DNA of 64,000 bases from Diploptera punctata. Lineage: Eukaryota > Arthropoda > Insecta > Blattodea > Blaberidae. The notes under the pieces are model-generated. The model had not been told where the DNA came from. It saw nothing but the letters and a program-made list of their open reading frames with translations, and ran no database searches. Positions within the stretch are counted from its first letter, which is position 1. Each line of letters opens with the position of its first letter. The stretch covers positions 35,381-99,380 of the forward strand of contig JASPKZ010009904.1 of the NCBI GenBank assembly GCA_030220185.1, in the 5' to 3' direction. Positions 31,900 to 42,404 of the stretch are shown here, in pieces. The position numbers were made by a program, and so were the translations under genes.

Positions 31900-31972
31900 T
31901 TCGCCTGGTAGTGTAATGGATATCACGCTGAGGTACAGACTCAGAGATCCGGGTTCGAATCCCGTCCAGGCA
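31900..31972 (+). mobile_element. family F tRNA-like module, unit 1
   Basis: A box TAGTGTAATGG and perfect B box GGTTCGAATCC give an intact Pol III promoter. It folds like a tRNA: acceptor GCCTGG/CCAGGC, anticodon stem CTGAG/CTCAG around a 7-base loop (GTACAGA), T stem CGGG/CCCG. A Val/Arg-type tRNA origin is plausible. No CCA or Pol III terminator follows directly. Confidence 0.8.
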
Positions 31973-32199
31973 TTTATTTTTCTTATCATACCATATTAAG
32001 CTTGCATTGCTCAATGTTAAACATTTAATTATAACATCTATAAAGCGTCACTGCTATAAAGTAAAAATAAATATTCTCTTTAATTTGCTTACTTGTTATA
32101 GTCAGCTACTAGATGGCAGTGAAGACAGTGTTCTCGCGAACATCTAGTAATAATGGAGAGTATAATACATATATAAGAAAAATAAGTGTTTGAATTGGA

Positions 32200-32272
32200 T
32201 TCGCCTGGTAGTGTAATGGATATCACGCTGAGGTACAGACTCAGAGATCCGGGTTCGAATCCCGTCCAGGCA
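32200..32272 (+). mobile_element. family F tRNA-like module, unit 2
   Basis: Identical in the tRNA-like part to unit 1, including both Pol III boxes. Confidence 0.8.
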
Positions 32273-32495
32273 TTTATTTTTCTTATCAAACCATATTAAG
32301 CTGCATTGCTCAATGCTAAACATTTAATTATAACATCTATAAAGCGTCACTGCTATAAGTAAAAATAAATATTCTCTTTAATTTGCTTACTTGTTATAGT
32401 CAGCTACTAGATGGCAGTGAAGACAGTGTTCTCGCGACATCTAGTAATAATGGAGAGTATAATACATATATAAGAAAATAAGTGTTTGAATTGGA

Positions 32496-32568
32496 TTCGC
32501 CTGGTAGTGTAATGGATATCACGCTGAGGTACAGACTCAGAGATCCGGGTTCGAATCCCGTCCAGGCA
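32496..32568 (+). mobile_element. family F tRNA-like module, unit 3
   Basis: Identical in the tRNA-like part to units 1 and 2. The unit around it is 4 bp shorter. Confidence 0.8.
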
Positions 32569-32586
32569 TTTATTTTTCTTATCATA

Positions 32587-32587
<1 letters not shown>

Positions 32588-32631
<44 letters not shown>
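32588..32631. repeat. (AT)n microsatellite
   Basis: About 44 bp of AT terminating the tandem array. Confidence 0.95.
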
Positions 32632-32634
<3 letters not shown>

Positions 32635-32735
32635 TAACCCTGGTGAAATGGAAGAAAATACCTTACGGTCTTACTCCATTAGGTAAAATAAATAAATATT
32701 AAATTACAATAAATATTATTATTATTTATATAGTG

Positions 32736-33028
32736 TTCTGCCCTAGGGTAGTCTTTCGCTGCGATCATAGCAATTTCATGCTATGCTTTACAGTTTTACT
32801 AGGGAATTATAGATGTGGAAGCTTCCCGTTGCTTTCCATACCGTGGGATGATAATGGTGATGGTGGTGGCCAGACGATGTTCGGTGACCGTTTGGACCTC
32901 GAAGCTACCTGACATTTGTCTTACAGGTGAGGAAAAAAAAGCCTCACAGAGGAAGCTTCTCCCGACCGGGACTCGAACCCGGACCAGCTGCTTTACAGGC
33001 AGCACGCTATCTCGAGACCACAGTGGTG
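32736..33028 (-). mobile_element. SINE family C, C1-tail subtype
   Basis: The minus strand starts TCCACCACTGTGGTCTCGAG and CGGGTTCGAGTCCCGGTCGG (B box), then the body (CTTCCTCTGTGAGGC, CACCTGTAAGACAAAT). It ends with the C1 tail GGAAAGCAACGGGAAGC..TTCCCTAGTAAAACTG..AGGGCAGAACACTAT. Confidence 0.85.
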
Positions 33029-33029
33029 G

Positions 33030-33440
33030 ATTTATTATGATTGTGTAGATCAGATTTGTAATATATTATCACTTGTAGTTTGGGCACTAAATGTTTGAAC
33101 GACCTTTATTAAGATATGTGTTATTGAAGGAGATATGCATGCATAAACGCAGTACGCAGATTTTTAATGACCTCGGATATGTTGCGTATTGGAGACAGCA
33201 AAACGTAGGAGTTCAATAAGCGCATTTCATCATCACAGTGACAAGTAAGTGGGAGGGCATTAAATCACAAAACCAAGCTTAAATGTGTAATTATAAATTG
33301 CGGATTGCGGCCATATATCTTCGTTCGTAGTCTAACAAGGAAGCAAAATACAAAAATTAATCATTAATTTTATTTGAATGCTCACAGTTAGATTTTGCAG
33401 CTTTAAAAATGTAATTTATTTATATACAGATTTTTAATAC
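33030..33440. other. no recognisable feature
   Basis: No match or frame identified. Confidence 0.4.
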
Positions 33441-33454
33441 TTACACATCGTTCT

Positions 33455-33810
33455 GTGCCTAAATTTTATTTTTCCTTCTCCACTCGTCTCTATCCATCCA
33501 CTCCATGTTCTCTCCAGTCCTCTTGTTCTCATTCCAGTTATTTATTGCATCCACGAGTTTCGAGGTCTTCCTTTCCTTCTTCTTCCAGGTGGACTCCATT
33601 CCAATGTTTTTTTGTGTAACCTTTCTTCTTGCATTCGTCGTACATGCCCATACCAATTTAATTGCTTATATCTTATATAATCTACTATTGAATACCTAAT
33701 ATTCATTTTTTCTCGTATGACAGTTTTTCTAATTTTTTTCTAATTTTGAACATCTTGCTGCTCTTCTTATGAAATCCTTCGACATAAGTTTTTGTTCCAA
33801 GTTTTTGAGG
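33455..33810 (-). mobile_element. LINE C-terminal fragment
   Basis: The minus strand gives KLNWYGHVRRMQEERLHKKT-like, WSPPGRRRKGRPR, then WSGWIETSGEGKIKFRHRTM in shifting frames: the hydrophobic GHV motif and GRPR tail common to RTE-like C-termini. Only the last ~120 codons remain. Confidence 0.65.
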
Positions 33811-33819
33811 GGGAGGAGT

Positions 33820-34115
33820 AACAACCTTGTTAAAAACACGGGTTTAGCCATGCCCGGCTGATAGTACTTGTGAGGGCCCCCTTATCTAGGGTACAGATAC
33901 TGCTGTCTTGCAGTTCGTCATTGGTTTGATAAAGGCTAGAGGAAGAAAACCTTGACCAAAAATCACCTGGTCCTCCAGATTGGGGATTGATGCATCAGGC
34001 CAGCTCTCTGTTTGTCACAAGAAACATAACAGTGCTAAAAAGCCTAAAGATTTAAAGTCGGATGGAATGAACGAAGACGACAAAATCAAAGGAAAAGGAC
34101 ATTCCTTGTTGGAAA
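33820..34115 (+). mobile_element. 5' region of an RTE-like element
   Basis: GGTTTAGCCATGCCCGGCTG, CTAGGGTACAGATACTGCTG and CCTCCAGATTGGGGATTGAT match the 5' half of the deleted element at 26105-26435. Nothing of the coding part follows. Confidence 0.55.
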
Positions 34116-34407
34116 TTTAACTAATAATATATAAGATTATCCTTCTTTATTGATCTTGCATAAAAATAGTTAATCTTATTTAAAGTATTTTTTAATTTTA
34201 TAGAAAGCGCAGTTATGGTGCTGTGAAAAGTAAAAGACAAGCAATCTAATAATGCTGTTTATAATAATATAGTTGTTATAGTTCACGTATTTCCATTATT
34301 TCAGTTCAAGGGCTATATTGGAGAGTAAATTACCTGTCCTTCCATGTCCTAAAATTCAACGCAGGGTTGCATGCACACAACTACGGAATTAAATTTAATC
34401 AACTTAG

Positions 34408-34742
34408 CAGTTGTCCACCACCGTAGTCTCGAGGTAGCGTGCTGCCTTATCATGCAGTGGGCCCGGGTTCAATTCCCGGTCGGGACAGGCTCTTGGGTGA
34501 GTTTTTTTTCTTTTTCGGGGTTTTTCTCATCTATAAGACAAATGTCAAGAAGCTTAGGGCCCACAACAGTTTTCGAAAATTATCCGACCATCATATTCCT
34601 TATCGTAATCGTCATCATTCTTCACCAGTGTGGAAAGCAACGGGAAGCCACCACACCTATAATTCCCTAGTAAAGCTGCAAAGCACAGCATGAAAATGTT
34701 ATGATTGCAGTGAAAGACCTACCGCGGGCAGAATTACTATAG
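34408..34742 (+). mobile_element. SINE family C, C1-tail subtype
   Basis: Head TCCACCACCGTAGTCTCGAG and GGGTTCAATTCCCGGTCGG, body TAAGACAAATGTCAAGAAGC, C1 tail GGAAAGCAACGGGAAGCCAC..TCCCTAGTAAAGCTG..GGCAGAATTACTAT. Short frames here are by-products of the SINE. Confidence 0.85.
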
Positions 34743-34744
34743 AA

Positions 34745-35400
34745 TAGAATATGACAGCTAAGCAGTGACCATGATCTAGTAAAATATGCATGCCTATAGT
34801 GTAGTTAAATACGGGACAATGTATAAGGCGGGATATTTTATTATACTTTATGAAAAGTTTCATGTCATCGTGTCACCTGCGGAGACTCGATCGGAGAAAA
34901 AGTGAGTTTTAGTGTCATGTTGGCTAATGTGAAACACGCGTTCCCGCTACAGCCAATTGACAAAAATGTTTGCTCATATATAAGGGATTCTATCACAAGA
35001 GTCCACCTACATTAGTGGTGCAAGTTAGGGTGAGAAAATGGTCAAGTTAATGTTAGTTTGGGCAAATTAGAGTGAGGAAATGGGCGAATTAGTACACTAG
35101 ATTCGATTAACGTTCGATTGTTTGTTAGCGGGTTTTTGGAATAAGTTGACTACACTGCCTGAGCAATAGTTAATACATATTTTACATTGCAAATTTGCTC
35201 ATTTTTAGGTTAATTTGAGCTCAAATTCTCACTCTACTTTAAGGCATTTTACACTTTTTTTTAAATCAACATAACTTACAGGCTATATTTCTTTCAGGTA
35301 ATTATTCACATACTGCTCAATTAATCACTATGTTTTTTCCGTTTTTTTAAATTTTCATTTATGTTGTTGGCATAGAATGCAAGTAGACTTGAATATTTTC
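34745..35400. other. no recognisable feature
   Basis: No repeat match or frame. Confidence 0.4.

Positions 35401-35402
<2 letters not shown>

Positions 35403-35442
<40 letters not shown>
35403..35442. repeat. (AT)n microsatellite
   Basis: About 40 bp of AT. Confidence 0.95.
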
Positions 35443-35444
<2 letters not shown>

Positions 35445-36227
35445 CTTCCTTCTATGTGTTTGATCTGGTGGCTTGTTAAGGTCTCATGTCATCTTTTAAG
35501 GTATTCCTAGGGGTATCTTTCCTCTGGGACGGTAATTTGAAATCTGACGAGAGATGCGGGTTCGTTCCATGCGGTAAGAGATTGATGTCCTTATCGGGAG
35601 GTACCTTAACCATGGTAATTAAGTTTACACGTATTTCCTACAGATGTTAGTGATTGGTACGTGGTAAGCGTTCCGACTCAATGAGACGTAGGGAGCCAAG
35701 GAATTGCTAGGATGGATTAAATGCCAGTTAAATTTTGCACAGTGGTGTTTTTTATTTATAAGATAAAAGTTAAAAATTAAAATATACCTGTTGGCAGGTG
35801 CCGTCGTCCTCAACTTTGTTAAAATGGTGTATATAAAATTAACTGGAGCGCTTTCGGAATTAAGTTCCATCATCAGCAGGTTGAGCTTCTGCTACTCGTT
35901 GTTGTTTGCGATGATGTAGGCCTAACTCCAAGTGTTTGTGGCAGCACCCTCACTTGTTTTTGACGATCTCGTATAATGGGTTGCTTCATTGAGGTTGCGT
36001 TCTCATTAAGAAGTAAGATGTTGTTTGTTTACTTTATAATTTCGAGGTCTTCAAATATATTATCCTAGCTGGAATGTTTTTCTCTGTAGATTATCGTGAG
36101 AGTATTTTCTATTGTGTTCATTGGTGACCTGCATTAATGAGATGTGTTAGCATAGCTTGATTTATCACCCGCTTGCATGAAATCTTTTAGGTGTTCCTTA
36201 TATCTTGTATTGAATTTTTTTCTTAGA
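35443..36227. other. mostly unrecognised; possible SINE B 3' piece
   Basis: 35560-35710 (CCTACAGATGTTAGTGATTG, CCGACTCAATGAGACGT) is weakly like 27200-27340. The rest shows nothing. Confidence 0.35.
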
Positions 36228-36408
36228 CTGTGGCTCTTTTACGACCCGGAAAATCTTCAGACTCGGGAACCACGGCTTGAAGTCCCTCCCGTAGGAAATG
36301 TCCCTTGGATTATTCTATCCTAAAAATTCCATCGATCTAGACCTGGTTTGAACCTGCTACCCTCGGGACTAGAGGGAAAGAACATAACCACTAGACCACC
36401 GCGGCCGA
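36228..36408 (-). mobile_element. SINE family B, copy
   Basis: Minus-strand head GGCCGCGGTGGTCTAGTGGT and GTTCAAACCAGGTC, body CGATGGAATTTTTAGGATAG, GGGACTTCAAGCCGTGGTTC, CTGAAGATTTTCCGGGTCGT. Confidence 0.85.
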
Positions 36409-36424
36409 AAATTATTCCTGTAGG

Positions 36425-36427
<3 letters not shown>

Positions 36428-36497
<70 letters not shown>

Positions 36498-36782
36498 ACA
36501 CACACACACACACACAACAACAGACACACAGACAGACACACAGACAGACACACACACACACACACAGACACACACAGACAGACACACACACAGACACACA
36601 CAGACACAGACACACACACACAGACACACACACAGAGACACACACAGACACACACAGACACACACAGACACACAGACACATAGACACACCACAGACACAC
36701 AGACACACACAGACACACACAGACACACACAGACACACACAGACACAGACACAGACACACACACACAGACACACACACACAG

Positions 36783-36799
<17 letters not shown>
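36428..36799. repeat. (CA)n/(CAGACA)n compound microsatellite, ~370 bp
   Basis: About 30 CA units, then irregular mixes of CACACA, CAGACA, CAACAA and CACTCA. The long frames seen on both strands here (repeats of Cys-Val or His-Thr) are by-products of this composition. It starts just after a SINE B copy. Confidence 0.97.

Positions 36800-36821
<22 letters not shown>
36799..36821. repeat. (AT)n microsatellite
   Basis: About 23 bp of AT continuing from the CA tract. Confidence 0.9.
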
Positions 36822-37209
36822 GCCAATAAAAGAAGATAATTTAAATTCTTAAAGGATGTACGCTTTTTTTTTGTCTAATTTTATATATCCAGCTGTTCTT
36901 CTCATGAATTTCATTCACCAGTTATGATTTTGTTTATGCCATTTCCGTATAGTACAAGAACAAAATCACATATAAAAAGCAGTAGTTCATAAATGCTAGG
37001 TAATTTGCATTGCAGTATATTAAAAGTTTAGCTTAGGAAATGCAGTTTGTTATATTGCACGGGGGGATATTTTACCAATTTTTTCAATTTTTATCTAATA
37101 CATGAATATCTTTTTTTTCAGTCAAAATGTAGTTAGTTATGTGAAATCTGATGATGCTTAAATGCTCACATATTATAAGAAATATCAAATTACAGAAAAT
37201 GCGCATTTT
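36822..37209. other. no recognisable feature
   Basis: AT-rich, nothing identified. Confidence 0.4.
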
Positions 37210-37850
37210 TTTTAGAATGGCCCGGACCTTGACTCGCTAATGACTTGGACAGAGAAATATGGACTTAAACTAAATCCTAGAAAGTCACAATCAATCATTA
37301 TGGGTCATCAGAGTCTATTTAGTTCAATTAACATAAATATAGTATAGTATGTGTACGAGTAACTTAATGCGGTTCAATTTCCTTGCTTATTGTGAGACAG
37401 TAAAAGAATCCAAGAATATGCAGATTTATTTACAAAAATCTAAATTGGAATAAACAAATCACTATTGTAAAACATTTTCTCAGTAATTCATTAATTAAAT
37501 TTTATAACAAATTGTTTACCAATTACTCTAAGGAAAATGTTAATATAAACATTACTAGGCCCCATTTTAATTATTGTGATACTCTTTTTTTACATACTTA
37601 ATGCTGTTCTTACATAAAGACTTCAAAGTATTCATAATTCTTGCCCCACTTTTTATTTGTGATATTCGCAGATTAGATCACTTTACTCCGTTTCTAGAAC
37701 AAGTGCCATGACTTTCATATTTCAAAAATAAACTGAAAAAAGAAAACAGAAACATCTCACCAATAGTATTTCTTAACAATATTAATACAATATTAATAGT
37801 AATTTGTTTTCCTCTATTTAATAAAAATAGTAGTAAGATTTATCAATATT
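37210..37850 (+). mobile_element. Jockey/CR1-like LINE fragment
   Basis: NGPDLDSLMTWTEKYGLKLN then PRKSQSIIMGHQSLF matches the region just after the catalytic motif in Jockey/CR1-type reverse transcriptases (WxxxxGLxxNxxKSQxxxxG). Later NKQITIVKHFLSN, FNYCDTLF, and RRLDHFTPF-like remnants follow in shifting frames. Many stops. A different clade from the other LINEs here. Confidence 0.7.
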
Positions 37851-37860
37851 TCTACACCCA

Positions 37861-38169
37861 CCCATAGTAATTCTGCCCGAAGGCAAGTCTTTCACTGCAA
37901 CCATAGCATTTTCATGCTATGCTTTGCAGCTTTACTAGGGAATTATAGGTGTGGTAGCTTCCCGTTGCTTTCCACACCGATGAACGATAATAATGATAAG
38001 GATGATGATGATGGCCGGGTGATTTTCGGGGACCGTTGGGTCCTAAGCTTCCTGACATTTGTCTTACGGGTGAGAAGAAACCTCACCCAGGAGCCTGTCC
38101 CGACCGGGAATCGAACCCGAGCATGCTGCGTGACAAGGTAGCACGCTACCTCGAGACCACAGCGGTGGT
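37861..38169 (-). mobile_element. SINE family C, C1-tail subtype
   Basis: Minus-strand head GACCACCGCTGTGGTCTCGA and GGGTTCGATTCCCGGTCGG (B box), body CCCGTAAGACAAATGTCAGG, C1 tail GGAAAGCAACGGGAAGCTAC through GGGCAGAATTACTATGGGTG. Confidence 0.9.
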
Positions 38170-38205
38170 CTATTTCTACATAATGTATATATATATATAT
38201 ATATG

Positions 38206-38335
38206 GCATGATAAGAAAAATAAATGCCTGGACGGGATTCGAACCCGGAACTCTGAGTCTGTACCTCAGCGTGTTATCCATTACACCACCAGGCGAATCC
38301 AATTCAAACACTTATTTTTCTTATATATGTATTAT
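38206..38335 (-). mobile_element. family F tRNA-like module, single copy
   Basis: Inverted copy of the module in the 31683 array: GAATTGGATTCGCCTGGTGG, GTAATGGATAACACGC, GGGTTCGAATCCCGTCCAGG. It keeps the flanks AAGAAAAATAAGTGTTTG and TTATTTTTCTTATCATGCC. Confidence 0.85.
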
Positions 38336-38536
38336 ATACACACATGATAGATTACTTTCATTACAGTTTATTATTTTCTTTTGTTTTTTTCTTTTTTATG
38401 TACAATACATCGAGCTGTTTATTCCTTTGTGTATATATTCTTTTATTAGTTTTATTTTGTTTGGTATAATTAGACATTTTGTGTTAGTGTTCTGTTTGGC
38501 CAGATAATTTTTTAATATGTAATATTATTGTGATTT

Positions 38537-38923
38537 GTCCACCGCTGTAGGCTCGGGGAGCGTGCTGCCTTGTCACGCAGCGAAACCTGGGTTCGATCCC
38601 CGGTCTGGACAGTTTTTTCTGGGTGAGGTTTTTTATCGGGTTTTTTCCTCACCTGTAAGACAAATGTCGGAAAACTTTAAGGCCCAAACGGTCCCCGAAA
38701 TCATATGTCCATCGCAATCATCATCATTTGTATTCATCTTAGGTTATCTTAGATTAGGAGGCACTGTTCTGGCGCACCATTATCATCATCATCACCCATC
38801 ATATCACGGGGCAACGTAACCACGCCTTCCATGCGCCCCAACCTCAGAAGTGGGTTACAAGTACGCCATGCCAGGAGAGAAACCAGGAATGTCGAAAGAC
38901 AAACCTGGGGCATTTGAAAAAAA
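38537..38923 (+). mobile_element. SINE family C, C2-tail subtype, full length
   Basis: Head TCCACCGCTGTAGGCTCGGG and GGGTTCGATCCCCGGTC, body CACCTGTAAGACAAATGTCG, tail CATATCACGGGGCAACGTAA, CGCCTTCCATGCGCCCC, GTACGCCATGCCAGGAGAGA and an A-rich end. Flanked by the 16-bp duplication AATATTATTGTGATTT (38521-38536, 38924-38939). Confidence 0.92.
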
Positions 38924-38939
38924 AATATTATTGTGATTT

Positions 38940-39806
38940 TTGTATTTGAAATGTAACATATGACTTGGCTTGGTGTGTTGAACAGAAGGCCACATGACCT
39001 TAAAATCACCAGGCTAAATAAATAATAGGCCTTAACAATGACGTTGTTTTCGTTTTTCACCATTAATTTTATTCGAGTAAGGCTTTCCCTCTGAATGTGG
39101 AATGGTGTTATTAATGGAATGTGTCAAAAAGTGGATTATAAGCGAGAAAAATTTTTGTGTTTGGTTAGCTGTGAGACAAATTGCAAAATGTCAGCTTGCA
39201 TAGCGAAGTTTCCAACATGGGAATCTGCCAAGGCTATGGAGAAGCTTTGATGGGTACTGTGTATCCTGATTTGACTTCCTCATGGCTGGCCCCATTTCTA
39301 CCCTGACAGCGGGTGCCAACTTGGTTGACTTTCATAGTATGTCCTCTTCAATTTCCCTTCAACCATTCGCTTGTCTACTGTTTTAATGTTGGCAATTATG
39401 CATAGTTCAAGCGCTAGCAGAGGTTCGTGGGGGAGACGAGAATTCAGCAAATTGTTGCGGTTAGTCACGTGTTCCCAGACCTACAGTGATTTATTACGTT
39501 GCCAGTTAATCAACCTTCTTACTTACTCCCTAACATTCACACCAATTATTTCCCTTCCTGTTCTCGAAATACGTAACAGTGACGCAAATCAGTTAATTTC
39601 TCTGTCAAGCACAATCCAACTTAACAAATTGAAATGTCATATTAAGTATCGTGAACTATAGCTAAATGTTCTACCTTATGAATTGTGGTTTCAAATACTA
39701 TTAAGTGAATATACCATAATGAACCTGTCTTAACTGATACGCGATTTAATTTATTAAAATGCCATATTAAATTTACAGTACAAATTATATACGAGTATTT
39801 CTTATG
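38940..39806. other. no recognisable feature
   Basis: A 96-codon plus-strand frame (39371-39661) has no recognisable motif. No repeat match. Confidence 0.4.
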
Positions 39807-40155
39807 TCCACAGCTGTATTCTCGAGGTAGCGTGCTGTCTTGCTACAAGCGGGCCCGGGTTCGATCTCCGGTCGGGACAGGTTTCGTCACCTATAAGACA
39901 AATGCCAGGAAACTTTAAGGCCCAAATGATCCCTAAACATCATCTCACCATCATAGATTATATTATATTTATACAATTGGAATAAGTTTAGGATTAAAGC
40001 CTCTCCTGACGTATTATTACCATCATCACACATCATGTCATGGGGCAGCGTAACACCGCCTTCCAGGCGCTCCAACCTCAGAAGTGGGTTACAATACGCC
40101 AACTAGGAGAGAATACCAGGAATATCGAAGTGAAAAACTGGTGGCATTGAATATA
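39807..40155 (+). mobile_element. SINE family C, C2-tail subtype
   Basis: Head CTGTATTCTCGAGGTAGCG and GGGTTCGATCTCCGGTCGG, short body (ACCTATAAGACAAATGCC), C2 tail CATGTCATGGGGCAGCGTAA, CCTTCCAGGCGCTCC, GAGAATACCAGGAATATCG, CTGGTGGCATTGAA. Confidence 0.85.
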
Positions 40156-40195
40156 TTCCATTTTAACGTTAACTGTAAGTTGGCTTCAAGTATTA

Positions 40196-40235
40196 TATTA
40201 TATATATAATATATATATATTATAGTATATATATA
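40196..40235. repeat. AT-repeat tract
   Basis: Imperfect ATATATA run of about 40 bp. Confidence 0.85.
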
Positions 40236-40257
40236 GTCGTATGTGTGAAAGATATCT

Positions 40258-40690
40258 ATTACTTTAAGGGAGCAAAAAATATTATGAGTAATTGAGAATA
40301 TAGTTATTAGGGTTTTTGAAGCAAAGGGAGATGAACAGTCGAACAGACAGGTGAATGGAGAAGACTATTAAACAGTGAGCTACTTAGTCTCTATGATAAC
40401 CAAATGTATTAAGAATAGTTAAGTCTCAATGTCTGCGATGGGCAGGACATGTGAACGAATGGGGCATGAAAGAGGTGCATGGAAACTCCTTGTGGGAAAA
40501 TAGAGGGAAAGCACTCAGTGGGTAGGCCTTGAATGAGGCGAGAGATTAATATTAACTATTATTTGAGGAAGGTGAATTATACGGGAGGGAATTGAAAAAC
40601 ATTAGCTCAGGAAAAAAGGATTGTAGAGAGCTTATGTCCCCGCGACCATGACCTTGGGTGTTCTATAATGCCAATGAGTGAGTGAATTAG
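40258..40690 (+). mobile_element. RTE-like (MNLRVR family) 3' fragment, decayed
   Basis: Shows CTGCGATGGGCAGGACATGT, GGTGCATGGAAACTCCTTGT, a WENNINYDLR-like stretch, TTAGCTCAGGA and GCTTATGTCC..GACCATGACC. Many indels, so it is older than the 14573 and 45175 copies. Confidence 0.75.
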
Positions 40691-40699
40691 CATTATTAA

Positions 40700-40811
40700 T
40701 ATTAACCCAAGGAGCTGAAGAAAAAAAAACTCGTCCCGACCGAGGATCGAACCCGGACCCGATGCGTACGAGGCAGCAACGCTACCCCGAGAGACTGCAG
40801 CGGTGGACTGT
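40700..40811 (-). mobile_element. SINE family C, head-only fragment
   Basis: Minus-strand TCCACCGCTGCAGTCTCTCG, GCAGCGTTGCTGCCTCGTAC-like head and GGGTTCGATCCTCGGTCGG B box. The body stops after about 30 bp. Confidence 0.7.
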
Positions 40812-41059
40812 GAAGACACATGAAGATGATAATTATGATACTTTTTTGTTTATTCTGACAGAATTAAGTTCCCAAGTTCTTCTAATCTACTCGACCAGGG
40901 TAAATCATACGATTGAAAAATTACAGTATTAAATTATAAAACAAAAAAATAAGTTAAAAATAAGTTAAAAAAATACATAGCGGTAACCCTTCTTTTATAC
41001 ACTGAATATACTACTGTACTCTGCTACTATTGATAATGATATTAGTGTAGTAGTAGTAG

Positions 41060-41560
41060 CAGTAGTCCCTGGTCACTCCACTGGGAAGCATAGGGCCTTG
41101 ATAATAGATTGCCAACGAACTCTGTTGTTTGCCAGTTCCTTAATTTCATTCCAACTCATCCCTGCCTGTTCAGCTTCATCTCTATGGTACTACTCCATGT
41201 TGCCCTAGGTCTTCCTCTTCGCCTTCTCAGTCCTTGGGGGTTCCAATCAAATGTCATTTTTGTAATCTTATCATTCTCTCTCCTTATCACGTTACCAACC
41301 CATTTCCATTGTCTAAATTTAACTTCTTTACAAATTTCATTTTGATTCGTTCTTTTCCAAAGTTCTTATTATTGTTATAATCTCTGGCCACCATATACGT
41401 AAGATATTTCTCAGGCAACGATTTACAAAGATTTGCAATTTATTTCCAATTTGTTTTGTAGCCTTCCAAGTTTCACAGCCGTATAATTAAATCGATTTTA
41501 CATTTGAATTAAATAATCTTAATTTAAGTCTTAAGGAGATTTGTTTCGAAATCCAAATTG
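41060..41560 (-). mobile_element. LINE C-terminal fragment
   Basis: The minus strand reads WETWKATKQIGNKLQIFVNR-like, RQWKWVGNVIRRENDKITKM, TFDWNPQGLRRRRGRPRATW and a NELANNRVRWQSIIKALCFP end, in broken frames. This is the standard LINE tail of another family. Confidence 0.7.
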
Positions 41561-42257
41561 ATTAAAATTGAATGTAAGCATAGCTTGCTTTCTTTATTCT
41601 GGAAACATCTCCATCTGAGCCACCATTCACAGATATTATACTATCCAGATATGTGTTGATGATGATGATGATAATAATAACAGTAATAACAATAATAATA
41701 ATAATAATAAAAATTATGTACGGACCATATATCCCAAACATATAAATATCAAGGTAATATTTAAACAAGTTCAATAAATCAAATATGAATGTAAGGTTTT
41801 TGATTATTCTATCATCCTGGAGCGCCGTATTTCCTGTGGCAGGTACTTAGAGATTATAAAATTAATCGACTTATTTCCTGGGATTTTAGGTACAAAACAC
41901 GAAACAGAGCATGTGTTCTATTTGAAAGGGGCCCATCAATTAGGACTCTACATTCATGAGTACCTGTTATTGTTAATTACTAAATGTGTTGTTTTGCAGC
42001 CATTTAGGTTAAATACATGCTGAGAAACAGTTTTGATTTGGCTGCGTGTTGTGGTTTCCGTGGTCTCGAGTGCCATCCATTTTATGGTTTGTTCAGTGTT
42101 ACGAGGTCAAGTTGCTGCACACCGGGGTCAATTGGTTGTTCAATTAGCAGATCAGGGAATTTCCGCTGTCTGCTGGTGAATGGAACTTGCACATCTCAAG
42201 CATTAATTTTAATCCTCAGTGCATTTCTCTAGTTTCTAGGACAATTAGAATCAAACT
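41561..42257. other. trinucleotide run, otherwise nothing recognised
   Basis: 41660-41712 is a GATGAT/ATAATA run. The rest has no match. Confidence 0.5.
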
Positions 42258-42380
42258 ACCCAGCATCATGACTCAGGCGGTAGCGTTTGAGATTAGTTTT
42301 CGGTAGGATCCGGGTTGAAATCTCGATACCGACACCCACATGATCGTAGTTTTTATCAGGTTTCCTTCAGTTTGTCAACA
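42258..42380 (+). mobile_element. SINE family K, head and partial body
   Basis: ATGACTCAGGCGGTAGCGTT (A box) and GATCCGGGTTGAAATCTCG (B box), then ATACCGACACCCACATGATC and a GTTTTTATCAGG stretch. tRNA-derived; only one good copy here, with a weak inverted relative near 62100-62200. Confidence 0.6.
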
Positions 42381-42404
42381 TTATAATCATCTTTATATTA
42401 TCAA

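Larger units (their letters stand above)
31683..32590 (+). repeat. tandem array of three ~300-bp units, each with a tRNA-like sequence (family F)
   Basis: Three units with spacings of 300 and 296 bp (the element start TCGCCTGGTAGTGTAATGGA is at 31901, 32201 and 32497). Each unit has CATACCATATTAAGCTTGCA, TAACATCTATAAAGCGTCAC, CTACTAGATGGCAGTGA, then the tRNA-like module and TTTATTTTTCTTATCATACC leading into the next. Units differ only by scattered single-base changes and small indels. The array ends in an AT microsatellite. Single copies, without the array, are at 38206-38335, 44311-44445 and 44455-44640. Confidence 0.9.

Noticed and set aside
31900..32568. Three genuine tRNA genes
   Set aside because: The tRNA-like sequences are part of a mobile repeat with copies elsewhere, the acceptor end is mismatched, and no Pol III T-run terminator follows directly.
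31683..32590. CRISPR-like or satellite array of prokaryotic type
   Set aside because: Units are ~300 bp with no repeat-spacer alternation, and the rest of the window is insect transposon DNA.
34371..34693. 99- and 84-codon plus-strand proteins
   Set aside because: They fall inside a SINE C copy; similar frames recur wherever this SINE occurs (59199-59417, 38535-38819).
36348..36826. Long open frames on both strands (His-Thr and Cys-Val repeats)
   Set aside because: They are translations of the CA/CAGACA microsatellite; several frames are open at once and none has a start context or domain.
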